Assembly (NCBI GenBank): GCA_922989275.2
Contig: OV277857.1
Coordinates: 1,364,001 to 1,428,000, forward strand
DNA: 64,000 nucleotides
Direction of reading: 5' to 3'
Source: Gari tellinella
Lineage: Eukaryota; Mollusca; Bivalvia; Cardiida; Psammobiidae
In this document: piece by piece, positions 55,043 through 64,000 of the stretch
Position numbering within the stretch: position 1 is the first letter of the stretch
Layout of the letters: each line of letters opens with the position of its first letter
Notes under the pieces: generated by a model
What the model saw: the letters and a program-made list of their open reading frames with translations, nothing else
What the model was told of the DNA's origin: nothing
The model's database searches: none
Position numbers and translations under genes: made by a program

Positions 55043-58000
55043 CTAGAAACAAGCACAAAACACTATACAAGAGGGCCTGAAGGCCCTGATACCGCTCATC
55101 TCTTGTACTGAAGCCTGATAGCTTTACCTTTCTGTTTCAACCGTTTTAACCCTTAGCCTGCCAGTCACGACTATAGCTCCATATGCAAACAGCTTGGATC
55201 CGGATGAGACGCCGAGTAACTCGGCGTCTCATCCGGATCCAAGCTGCTTGACACTCGGAGAACATTTTCAGCAATTTTGAGCAACTTTGAAGCACTTTGA
55301 AACTTGAAGCAGACGAGAAATATAGCAGACGACAATTTATTTGGTGGGCTAAGGGTTAATCTAAATCCATTCAAATTTGTAGTATAGCATGTAAACAGTT
55401 TTGGAATACAACCTCATAATTCTAGTATAGCAGAGTACATCAAGGGCAGATAACTAGAACCTAAACTAAACTGAAATGAAGCCTTTTCTAGCATTTCAAA
55501 GTATATCAAGGGCAGATAACTATTGCCACAACGATTAGATATCAACAATAATTAATTGCACTCCTTTGAGAACTTATAGCTGTATACTTTGTGTGCAAGT
55601 AAAATCAAAATTCAATGAAAACTGTAGTTGCAAGAGTGTAAACCCTGTTAGATATGGCATTTTCAGCTATTTAAGGGCAGATAACTTTTGACCTATTAGT
55701 TTGATTTCAACCATAATCACACTTATTGCAACTCTTATGGTAATATACAATCTGAGCAAGTTTGAAAAAGACTTGATAAAAATTGTGGCGTCTAGAGTAT
55801 AAACACTGTTAAATATGGCATTTTCAGCAATTCAAAGGTAGATAACTCTTGACCTATGCGTCTGATTACAGTCAACTATAATCAAACTCATTTGAACTCT
55901 TGAGGTCATATACAATATGAGCAAGTTTGAGAAAGATTGTGTAAAAATTGTGGCCTCTAGAGTGTAAACACCCTTAAATAAGGCATTTTCAGCAATTCAA
56001 AGGTAGATAACTCTCCACCTATGCGTCTGATTTCAATCATAATCAATCTCATCTGAACTCCTATAGTCATATTGAATCTGAGCACGTTTGACATAGATTG
56101 GATAAAAATTGTGGCCTCTAGAAGGTAAACACTGTTAAATATGGCATTTTCAGCAGTTCAAAGGTAGATAACTCTTGAACTTTTATTAGCTCACCTGAGC
56201 TAGCTCAGGGTGAGCTTTTGCAATACTTGAATGTCCGTCGTCCGTCGTGCGTCGTTCGTCGTCAACAATTTTAGTGTTTACACTCTAGAGGCCACAATAT
56301 TTATCCAATCTTTCTCAAACTTGCTCAGATTGTATATTACCATAAGAGTTCGGATGAGTTCGATTATGGTTGAAATCGGACTAATAGGTCAAGAGTAATC
56401 TACCTTTGAATTGCTGAAAATGCCATATTTAAGGGTGTTTACACTCTAGAGGCCACAATTTTTATCAAATCTATCTCAAACTTGCTCAGAATGTATATGA
56501 CCATAAGCGTTCGGATGAGTTTGATTATGGTTGAAATTTGACCAGTAGGTCAAGAGTAATCTACCTTTGAATTGCTGAAAATGCCATATTTAAGGGTGTT
56601 TACACTCTAGAGGCCACAATTTTTATCAAATCTATCTCAAACTTGCTCAGATGGTATATGACTATAAGCATTCAGATGAGTTTGATTATAATTGAAATCT
56701 GATCAATAGGTTGAGAGTTATCTACCTTTGAGTTGCTGAAAATGCCATATTTAACAGTGTTTACACTCTAGAGGCCACAATTTTTATCCAATCTATCTCA
56801 AACATGCTCAGATTGTATATAACCATAAAAGTTCAGATGAGTTCGATTTTGGTTGTAATCAGACTAATAGGTTGAGAGTTATCTATCTTTGAAGTGCTGA
56901 AATTGTCATATTTAAGGGTGTTTACTCTCCAGGGGTCACAATTTTTATCCAATCTATCTCAAACTTGCTCAGATTGTATATGACCATAAGAGTTCGAATG
57001 AGGTTCAATTATGATTGAAATCGGACCTATAGGTTGAGAGTTATCAACCTTTCAGTAAGATAAAGCTATCAAGCTTCAGTACAACAGGTGAGCGATATCA
57101 GGGTCTTCAGGCCCTCTTGTTCTGATTTCAATCATAATCAAACTCATTCGAACTCTTATGGTAATATACAATCTGAGCAAGTTTTAGAAAGACTGGATAA
57201 AAATTGTGGCCTCTAGAGTGAAACACTGTTAAATATGGCATTTTCAGCAATTCAAAGGTTCATAACTCTTGATCTATTTGTCAGATTTCAACCATAATCG
57301 AACTCATCCGAACTCTTATGGTAATATACAATCTGAGCAAGTTACAGACAGTTTGGATCAAAATTGTGGCCTCTAGAGAATAAACACTAAAATTGTTGAC
57401 GACGGACGACAAACGACGGACGCCGGACATTCAAGGATTGCAAAAGCTCATCCTGAGCTAGCTCAGGTGAGCTAAAAACCACAAGAACCTGTTTAACCCT
57501 TTACCCCATAATCTGTTTCTAGTTTTGAAAACGGGCGATCACTTAAAGCAGGTTGAAAGTAAAGCAGAATGCACTTTAAGGTGCATTCTGCTTTACTTTC
57601 AGCCTGCTTTAAGCTATCATCTGCTAGAATAAAGAGATATTTTCTAATAGTACACAATCATTACTTAATAAACTGGAACTTTTTTCTTCTGTTTAGGAAT
57701 AAATTAGAAATGTAAAAAGGGTATTTATGGGGGAACAGGTTAAACACCCCACAGGGCAATGCAAAGTCCCAAAATTTTATCAGGATTTATGTCCAACTCT
57801 TTGCAAACTGACGGAGAAGCAATATATATTCATGACTGTATAGAGTGGAACTAGTGGATGAATAAATTAAAGATGTAACAAGAGGGCCTGAAGGCCCTGA
57901 TATCGCTCACCATTTGTAATGAAGCCTGATAGCTTTACCTTTGAATTTCACCCGTTTTATTCTAAAATCTAAATCCATTCAAGTTTGTCACCCTACTGTA

Positions 58001-61000
58001 GTATAGTAGAGTACATCAAAGGCAGATAACTAAAGCCTAAACAATACTGAAATGAAGTCTTTTTCTAGCATTTCAAAGTATATCAAGGGCAGGTAACTAT
58101 TGCCACAATGATTACATTTCAACAATAATTGCACTCCTTCCAGAACGTATAGCTACATCCTTTGTGTACAAGTATAATCAAAATCCATTGAAAACTGTAG
58201 TTGCAAGAGTGTAAACGCTGTAAAATATGGCATTTTCAGCAATTCAAAGGTAGATATCTCTTGATCTATTTGTCCGATTCCAACCATTATCTACTTTTTT
58301 TTAACTATTATGGTCATATACAATCTGGGCAAGTTTGAGAGAGCTTGGATAAATAGTGTGGCCTCTAGAGCGTAAACACTGTTTAATATATCATTTTCAG
58401 CAATTCAAAGGTAGATAACTTTTGACCTATTGATCCGATTACAACCATAATTAAACTCATCCAAAGTCTTATGGTAATATACAATCTGAGTAAGTTTGAG
58501 AAAGATTGGATAAAATTTGTGAACTCTAGAGTGTAAACATCGTTGAATATGGCATTTTCAGCAATTCAAAGGTAGATAACTCTCGACCTATAAGTCTGAT
58601 TTCAACCATAATCAAACTAATCTGAACTCTTATAGTCATTTACAATCTGAGCAGGTTTGCGATAGATTGGATAAAAATTGTGGCCTCTAGAGTGTAAACA
58701 CTGTTAAATATGGCATTTTCAGCAATTTAAAGGTAGATAACTCTTGATCTATTTGTCCGATTTCAACCAAAATCAAACTCATCCGAACTCTTATGGTCAT
58801 ATACAATCTGGGCAAGTTTTAGAAAGATTGGATAAATACTGTGGCCTCTAGAGTGTAAACACCGTTAAATATGGCATTTTCAGCAATTCAAAGGTAGATA
58901 ACTCTTGATCTATTTGTCCAATTTCAACCAAAATCGAACTCATTCGAACTCTTATAGTCATATACAATCTGGGCAAGTTTGAAAAAGACTGGATAAATAC
59001 TGTGGCCTCTAGAGTGTAAACACTGTTAAATATGGCATTTTCAGCAGTTCAAAGGTAGATAACTCATGACCTATTTCTCCGATTTCAACCATAATCCAAC
59101 TCATCCGAACTCTTATGGCAATATACTATCTGAGCAAGTTTGAGAAATATTTGATAAACATTGTGGCCTCTAGAGTGTAAACACTAAAATTGTTGACGCC
59201 GCATGCAGCACGACGGACGCCGGACATTCAAGGATTGCAAAAGCTCACCCTGAGCTAGCTCAGGTGAGCTAAAAAGTCATATCTAGGGAGTAATGGGTTA
59301 ATAGCATTTGATTGATAGAGATTTAATTGTACATGTACAATAAAAACCTGTCTATAAGGACAACTAAAACAAAGGCTAATTGATTGTATAAAAGACACTT
59401 AAAGCATGAAAGTAAAACAGAAAGTTCCTTAAGTAGCATTCTGTTTGGCTGTCACCTTGCTTAAGCAGTCACCTTTTGTAAACATCAACTTATTAACACA
59501 ATTTTGAGGTCATTATAGAGAGGTTTTGCTGTATTTTTTTTTCTCACTGCTATGAACTCCTACTCACAATATGTTCCAATCCTTGCGCCACTGTATGGTC
59601 TCTTGAGTACACCATGCTGACCTTTGTACCCTGGACTGCTATTGGCGACTTTTTGGCTATAAGTGAGGCCGTGTCCAGGGCTGCCTCAATTAAACTGTCA
59701 TGGTCTGGCAATATACGACTGAAAATTATAAGAAAACCATTTTTTAATTGCAGCAACAATTGTTGTTTGCTATTGTTATCAAAATATTATTTTCACAATC
59801 TTTCTGTTTCAAGAATACTTTAGTGTCTCATCTGGATTCAAACTGTTTGAAAATGTGATCATAGTTTCATCACAAGTGTGCACAATGGTGATGCGCCGAT
59901 GACTGCGATTAGTCCATTACCCCATAGCATGTTTCTAGTTTTGAAGATCAGTGACCACTTAAAACAGGTTGAAAGTAAAGCAGAATTGGTCTTAAGGCAC
60001 ATACTGCTTAACTTTCAATCTGCTTTAAACAACCATCTGCTAGTACATGTACATGTATATAAAAAATACTTTTTATGATACATATTCACGACTGTATAAA
60101 GTGGAATTATTGCCTTCAGTAAAAGAATATTAGATTAAATGTGTTAAAATGTGTATCTAATATCTATGGTGTAAATGGTTAAAGCTCTGTAGGACTCACC
60201 TTACAAAGCCTATCTCTTTAGCTTCCTTTGGATACATTTTACGCGCAGTAAAAGCGAGTTCTCTTGCCAAGCTGTCATTGCCAATGATTTTGGGGAATCT
60301 CTGTAACGTACCCAAGTCTGCTGCTATAGCAATGTCTACTTCCTGAAAACAAAAACCCACTATAATTTTAATCCAGTTTAAAACTGCAAATTTAACTGAT
60401 TTGCCATCGTCATGCAAAAACTTAAACTCTTGATTAAATTTTTGGACATTGCATCACCCCTCATTTACATTTGCAAACGGTTTGGATCCAAATGAGATGC
60501 TGAAGTATTTTTGAAGAAGAAAAAAATCTCAATGTTATGATTCGGTGTTAAGCTTTATACAGCTATTGTCTGACAAACAAAGCTGGGCAAGAGGTTATTA
60601 GGTTCCCTTGTGGATCATTTCAGTTACCAAATCATGAACAAGTCTACTTGAAATTTTGAGTATTTAATATATACTGGTATGAATTAGCACCCAGTGCAGA
60701 CCCTGATCAAAGCTCACCTATTGGAGCCCTCTGATCTGGGTTTATGCTGTTTGCAAATGAAATAAGTTTATTTTACACAAATCCATGGTGTTGAAAGAGT
60801 TCAACTGTATTCTATCAGTTACCTTGATCTGGAACCAGGCATCTTGTGAACAGTATCTGATGTCACACACTGACATCAAGTCTACCCCACCACCCACACA
60901 AGCACTGTGCACGGCCGCTATCACTGGCTTGCTACACTACAAATTAATGTATGTTACACATCATATACTATTTTAACCCATTTCTCCATAAATATACCTT

Positions 61001-62671
61001 TTCACCCCTCTTATTATTTCTACACAAGAAAAGTAGTCCCCACCTAAAATGCCCTGAGCATAAAACACAGACAGTATTTCCAGTATATTTCCTGAAGGTA
61101 GCTTAAAACTTAGAATTTGTGTTTTTAATTTTTTTGCAGATTCTAATAGCTGAAAGTCTGTTCTACAAATTAACAAAATCTTCATCACCAAATGAAACGC
61201 TTTACACATTTATTTGACAAATAAATCAAACCCTGTTGTCCCGTCATGTGACTAGAATAGAGGCATGCTCCTAATGGTGGGGATTTATTGAGCTAAGGAA
61301 AAATAGCTTATTAAATCTGTGTCTTCTTATTGGTTGAAATATAAAGGACATCGGTTAAACTATCAGTCAGAAAGTCAAAATGACGTGCAAATCAGTTAAC
61401 TGAAGCATAAATGCCATTACTTCGTTGATGACGAGCTTTAAATTGAATGGAGTAGAAAATTCCCTTTTCAGTAAAAGGTGGCACCCTTTCAAGGAATACA
61501 AACCTTCTCTATGACATTGAAACACTCTTGAATGACTGCCAGATTTTTTCTTGCTTTGAATGCTTTCCTGCTGACATCTGAGCTAGAGTCTGCCGAATTA
61601 GTTGTACTACTACCAAGGCTCGATAAATCCAACCCTTAAACATCAAACAAGAACATAAGAACCCAATTGTCATACTCATTTTTACCACATTAAATTTATT
61701 CCTCCACTGAAGATCCAAATTATAACAGTATTTTCTATATGCTTGTAGCTAAACCCTTTCCCTAATAGAAGTGACTTTTAGCACATTGAGTTTATTCTTC
61801 CGCTGAAGAAAAAAGATCCAATTTGTAAATTCAAGACCATGTACCACAAGACATTTTATATATCCTAGCAGAGGGTACCTGAAACAGGCTGAAAGTAAAG
61901 TAGAATGCGCCTTAAGGTGCATTCTACTTTACTTTCAACCTGTTTTAAGCAGTTACATGTCTTTAAAACTAGATATAGGCTATTGGGTAAAGAGTTAAAG
62001 CAGCTAGGCTGAAAATAAATCAGAATTGCAGACAACAACCCTAAATAGTCATAAATGAATTAGACTTAATTGAAAACTGGAATTGGCCATTAAAAGTGTC
62101 AGATGTGAATGAGTTAACAAATTCTGATTCTTCTGAACTCTTTGCATGCTGGGTAATTTTTTGTCTGCAACAATTGTCATCTGCTATTGTTCTAAGAATA
62201 GATTTATTCCAAAATTTCTTTTCAAAGCAGGGTTAGAGTGTCAAACAGTTTGGATCCTAATGAGATGCTGTGTTACGTGGAATCTCATCTTGATCCAAAC
62301 AGTTTGCAAAGGTTATCATTACAGGACATATCCAACATTAACATAGTAAGAGTTAACCCATTTACTCCCAGTGGATTCTTCCATGTTTATATATTGGATA
62401 AGTCCATTTTTTATCAAAGGGATGCCTGGTCAAAATTTTCATTTTGTTTTATATTGAAATTCCTATCAGCAAACAGTGTAGACTCTGATCAGACGCCGCA
62501 TCATGCGGCATCTGATCAGAGTCTACACTGTTTGCCTATGTATATGGGATCGTGGGCACAAATGGGTTAATTACATTCTCACCTGCTGAGAATATTTTTC
62601 CTGCTCCACTCAGAACAATCGCTCTACAGCTAGGGTCATCAGCCAGTTGAAGAAAACAGTCCTTTAATTCC
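54956..62671 (-). CDS. ECH1: Delta(3,5)-delta(2,4)-dienoyl-CoA isomerase, 3' six exons
   Basis: Exons in reading order: 62671-62583, 61634-61504, 60936-60823, 60342-60200, 59718-59568 and 55042-54956. They join in phase into 237 residues to a stop; roughly the first 90 residues, with any N-terminal targeting sequence, lie beyond the right edge. The enzyme shifts the double bonds of 3,5-dienoyl-CoA in beta-oxidation of unsaturated fatty acids and acts in mitochondria and peroxisomes. Crotonase features seen: SGAGKIFSAG, VIAAVHSACVGGGVDLMSVC (oxyanion loop and first acidic residue), KEVDIAIAADLGTL with Glu and Asp at +20 and +28 from that Asp, the positions of the three catalytic acids of rat ECH1, and YSRDH. 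The C terminus AKL is a peroxisomal signal of PTS1 type (vertebrates have SKL). All splice sites are GT-AG. Confidence 0.95.
55069..57478 (-). mobile_element. G2 element carrying H2 and a second G2
   Basis: The outer G2, inverted, runs from CAAGAGGGCCTGAAGGCCC to GCTCAGGTGAGCTAAAAA. It is interrupted by an H2 (55150-55355) and by a plus-strand G2 (56186-57121) with five units. All lie in the last intron of ECH1. Confidence 0.8.
55150..55355. repeat. H2 element
   Basis: 206 bp, inverted relative to 43191-43395. TTAA 55146-55149 and 55356-55359. Hairpin arms exact except near the base (AGCTGCTTG). Confidence 0.9.
57497..57739. repeat. H1 element, complete
   Basis: TTAA 57493-57496 and 57740-57743. 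Hairpin about 57546-57613, centre GCACTTTAAGGTGC. Confidence 0.88.
57879..59275 (-). mobile_element. G2 element inserted in an H1 fragment
   Basis: From ACAAGAGGGCCTGAAGGCCC to GCTCAGGTGAGCTAAAAA, with seven or more 160-bp units. The neighbours (57800-57878 and 59276-59300) are the two parts of an H1 right end. Confidence 0.8.
59337..59533. repeat. H4 element
   Basis: Ends AATAAAAACCTGTCTATAAG and TATAGAGAGGTTTTGCTG. Hairpin shortened by deletion on the left arm. Confidence 0.75.
59568..59718 (-). CDS. ECH1: ECH1 fifth exon in window
   Basis: Acceptor TTATAATTTTCAG. It completes a serine (AG + T), then RILPDHDSLIEAALDTASLI ... YSRDHTVAQGLEHI. Donor GTGAGT, phase 0. Confidence 0.95.
59911..60178. 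repeat. H1 element 20 nt from the ECH1 exon donor
   Basis: CCATTACCCCATAG to GGTGTAAATGG, right TTAA 60179-60182. Hairpin about 59964-60028 with several mismatches. Confidence 0.75.
60200..60342 (-). CDS. ECH1: ECH1 fourth exon in window
   Basis: Acceptor TTTGTTTTCAG, then EVDIAIAADLGTLQRFPKII ... EIGFV plus AG. Donor GTGAGT. The first residue (Glu) and the ninth (Asp) match the catalytic acids. Confidence 0.96.
60465..60765. repeat. H2 and H3 fragments in an ECH1 intron
   Basis: GCAAACGGTTTGGATCCAAA (60473) is a one-sided H2 core. CAGTGCAGACCCTGATCAAA ... CTCTGATCTGGG (60693-60756) is a decayed H3 hairpin. Confidence 0.5.
60823..60936 (-). CDS. ECH1: ECH1 third exon in window
   Basis: 38 codons from CSKPVIAAVHSACVGGGVDL to DAWFQIK; acceptor TTTGTAG, donor GTAACT. 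It holds the oxyanion-hole GGG and the first catalytic Asp. Confidence 0.96.
60973..61500. other. ECH1 intron with an H1 half
   Basis: An H1 left half (CCCATTTCTCCATAAATATA) from about 60976 to 61100; the rest is unassigned. Confidence 0.5.
61504..61634 (-). CDS. ECH1: ECH1 second exon in window
   Basis: Acceptor ATGTTTAAG. It completes a glycine, then LDLSSLGSSTTNSADSSSDV ... CFNVIEK, ending at GTTTGT. The serine-rich run matches the variable loop region of ECH1. Confidence 0.93.
61680..61994. repeat. H1 fragment and complete H1
   Basis: A short fragment (61680-61745), then an H1 at 61754-61994 ending TATTGGGTAAAGAG, TTAA 61995-61998. Hairpin about 61881-61949, centre GCGCCTTAAGGTGC. Confidence 0.8.
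62140..62352. repeat. Old H2 element
   Basis: CTCTTTGCATGCTGGGTAAT, then GTCTGC blocks and a hairpin AAACAGTTTGGATCCTAATG ... TTGATCCAAACAGTTTG (62245-62308). It shares TTAA 62353-62356 with the next element. Confidence 0.68.
62357..62566. repeat. Hybrid H3/H2 palindromic TTAA element
   Basis: TTAA 62353-62356 and 62567-62570. Ends CCCATTTACTCCC and GGGCACAAATGGG. Hairpin about 62469-62536: outer arms GCAAACAGTGTAGACTCTGA as in H3, centre GACGCCGCATCATGCGGC as in H2. It ends 16 nt before the ECH1 exon donor. Confidence 0.85.
62583..62671 (-). CDS. ECH1: ECH1 first exon in window
   Basis: Acceptor TTTTTTGCCAG, one base of a split codon, then ELKDCFLQLADDPSCRAIVL and SGAGKIFSA. Donor GTGAGA. 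The preceding exon is outside the window. Confidence 0.93.
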
Positions 62672-62794
62672 CTGGCAAAAAATCAAACAACAGTAGCGTG
62701 TTCAATAACCATTGTTTTCTGTTAAGGTTAGCAGTTTGTGCCCCGTGTGCAGCATGCAGAGTACAGTAGAGATAATGTTTTCTTTCCAAATAAC

Positions 62795-63070
62795 CCCGGT
62801 TACGCTTAAACTATTATTTTCATTGCAAACAGTTTGGAGCCAGATCAGACGCCGGGTAACTCGGCGTCTGATCAGGCTCCAAACTGTTTGCCACTCAGAT
62901 TAAAAGTGGTAGTCTGAATTGTCAAAATGTTGTCATTTTCTATATTTCATTGCGATGGGTTTGCATTTGAACGAAAGAATTACGTTTTCTCCACTGTATT
63001 CCAGACAGGTAGTCAACTCACAATCGATGGCCATCTATTTCTTTACTGAACAGGCTACTGGTCTAGGATA
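62795..63070. repeat. H2-core element, copy 2 (inverted)
   Basis: Inverted relative of 54055-54300: hairpin AAACAGTTTGGAGCCAGATC ... GATCAGGCTCCAAACTG (62827-62891), then GAAAGAATTACGTTTTCTCC and ACTCACAATCGATGGCCATC. Confidence 0.7.
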
Positions 63071-63194
63071 GCTCTCTACCCTTGACTCTTCCAACTCAAA
63101 GTAACTCTTATGGGTTATTAGGTTCCCCTGTTGGTCTTTAAAATTACCAAAACATGCACCAGTCTACTTGGAATTCCGGGTAGTTTAATAAATA

Positions 63195-63405
63195 AAGGTC
63201 TAAATTAGAAAACAGTACAGACCCTGATCAGAAGGCTCCTTTAGGAGCCCTCTGATCTGGGTCTACACTGGTTTCAAATGTAATGAGTATATACAGGTCC
63301 ATAGTGTTGAACTAGTTACATCAATTACAAACTAATGAAAGAGTACACTTAGTCCTAGGCAAACAGTGCAGACCCATCTCAAAGGGTTCTGCACTGTTTT
63401 TTGTT
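63195..63405. repeat. H3 fragments
   Basis: AACAGTACAGACCCTGATCA ... TGATCTGGGTCTACACTG (63211-63271), tip GGCTCCTTTAGGAGCC, and a smaller broken hairpin at 63358-63400. Confidence 0.65.
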
Positions 63406-63677
63406 TAACTCATTCAAGACTTAGTAACTCATGCAAGTTATGTTGTTTCCTTGTGGATCTTTTCATTTACTGATGTATGGACAGATAGATGCTAGACAGG
63501 GGGATATCACAAAAGCTCACATTTAGTAAATAAGCTTATTCTTTCATTTTAATCCTTTTCCTAAGTATTGTCTATTTACGTTAGCATGTATTAATGTAAT
63601 CATATGTACTTCTGGAAACTAAAGGTGCTCTTGTGAGCTGTAAGCTTCTTTCTTTCTATTGGCTCATTGAGCGTTAA

Positions 63678-63863
63678 CCCTTTCCCACATAGAAGCGACT
63701 TTTAGCGCATTTAATGTATTCCTCTGCTGCAGAAAATAGTTCCTCTTTATACAATCATAAACATTTACCAAATGAATTATTTTCTATATCCTAGCAGAGG
63801 GTAGCTTAAATCAACCTGCTTTAAGTGGTCACCGATCTTCAAAACTAGAAACAAGCTATGGGG
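63678..63863. repeat. H1 with left stem deleted
   Basis: TTAA 63674-63677, end CCCTTTCCCACATAG. The stem reads TTAAATCAACCTGCTTTAAG, so most of the hairpin is gone. An H3 fragment (GCAAACAGTGTAGACCCAGA, 63916) follows to the window edge. Confidence 0.72.
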
Positions 63864-64000
63864 TCTACTCATCCTCTACAAAGGATTTACCTGTACAGTA
63901 AACACTTGTCCTATGCAAACAGTGTAGACCCAGATCACATGGATTCTTAAGTTTGTCATTTAGCCATACATGTATATTGCAAGAAACCCATCCTAAATAG

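Noticed and set aside
60785..60976. Plus-strand ORF over ECH1 exon region
   Set aside because: Antisense shadow of the ECH1 exon 60823-60936.
62672..64000. Upstream ECH1 exon
   Set aside because: I looked on the minus strand for the conserved NRPxKxNAMN region and a donor in the right phase and saw none; it is presumably beyond the window.

Overview
This window is invertebrate nuclear DNA, most likely from a bivalve mollusc. It has small genes split into short exons by long AT-rich introns, consensus GT-AG splice sites, and very dense short inverted-repeat transposons. It also carries many copies of the repeat that begins TTTTTAGCTCACCTGAGC and ends near CTCTTGTT, which I associate with bivalve and other marine invertebrate genomes. 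The genus cannot be fixed by eye.

Four protein-coding loci can be assembled from exons. (1) 576-1758 (+): the last two exons of a gene entering from the left, product not recognised. (2) 7934-11446 (+): a complete four-exon Churchill (CHURC1) gene, 110 aa. (3) 23560-40917 (+): a complete five-exon cornichon (CNIH1 type) gene, 145 aa, spread over 17 kb. (4) 54956-62671 (-): the last six exons of ECH1, delta(3,5)-delta(2,4)-dienoyl-CoA isomerase, ending in a peroxisomal AKL signal, with its 5' exons beyond the right edge. The genes have unrelated jobs (zinc-binding developmental factor, ER-export cargo receptor, fatty-acid oxidation enzyme) and no functional clustering is evident.

Almost everything else is transposon-derived. 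Names used below: H1 = about 245-bp elements with ends CCC(A/T)TTACCCCATA flanked by TTAA and a near-perfect hairpin core (AAAGCAGGTTGAAAG..., centre GCGCCTTAAGGCGC). H2 = about 205-bp TTAA elements with ends CCCTTAGCCCGCC and core CAAACAGCTTGGATCC.... H3 = about 250-bp TTAA elements with core CAAACAGTGTAGACCC.... H4 = about 205-bp TA-flanked elements with ends CAGTAAAACCTCTCTATTA and a core (AAAGCAAGGTGACAG...) resembling the H1 core. G1, G2 and G3 = kilobase-scale AGCTCACCTGAGC elements; G2 is built of about 160-bp tandem units. There are also two 535-bp TTAA elements carrying a tRNA-like promoter, a hAT element with a perfect 8-bp duplication, a 4.5-kb foldback with TAA duplications, TA-flanked elements and a tRNA-derived SINE.

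The most notable feature is how these elements interact. H1 carries TTAA, its own target, at the dyad of its hairpin and at the stem bases, and about ten younger TTAA elements sit exactly in such sites. Two copies of one G3 element carry reciprocal filled and empty sites. The same palindromic module also appears inside elements with different termini and target duplications (TTAA and TA), and one element joins H3-type outer arms to an H2-type centre. I regard this hairpin-module and TTAA landing-pad system as the best candidate for something undescribed.
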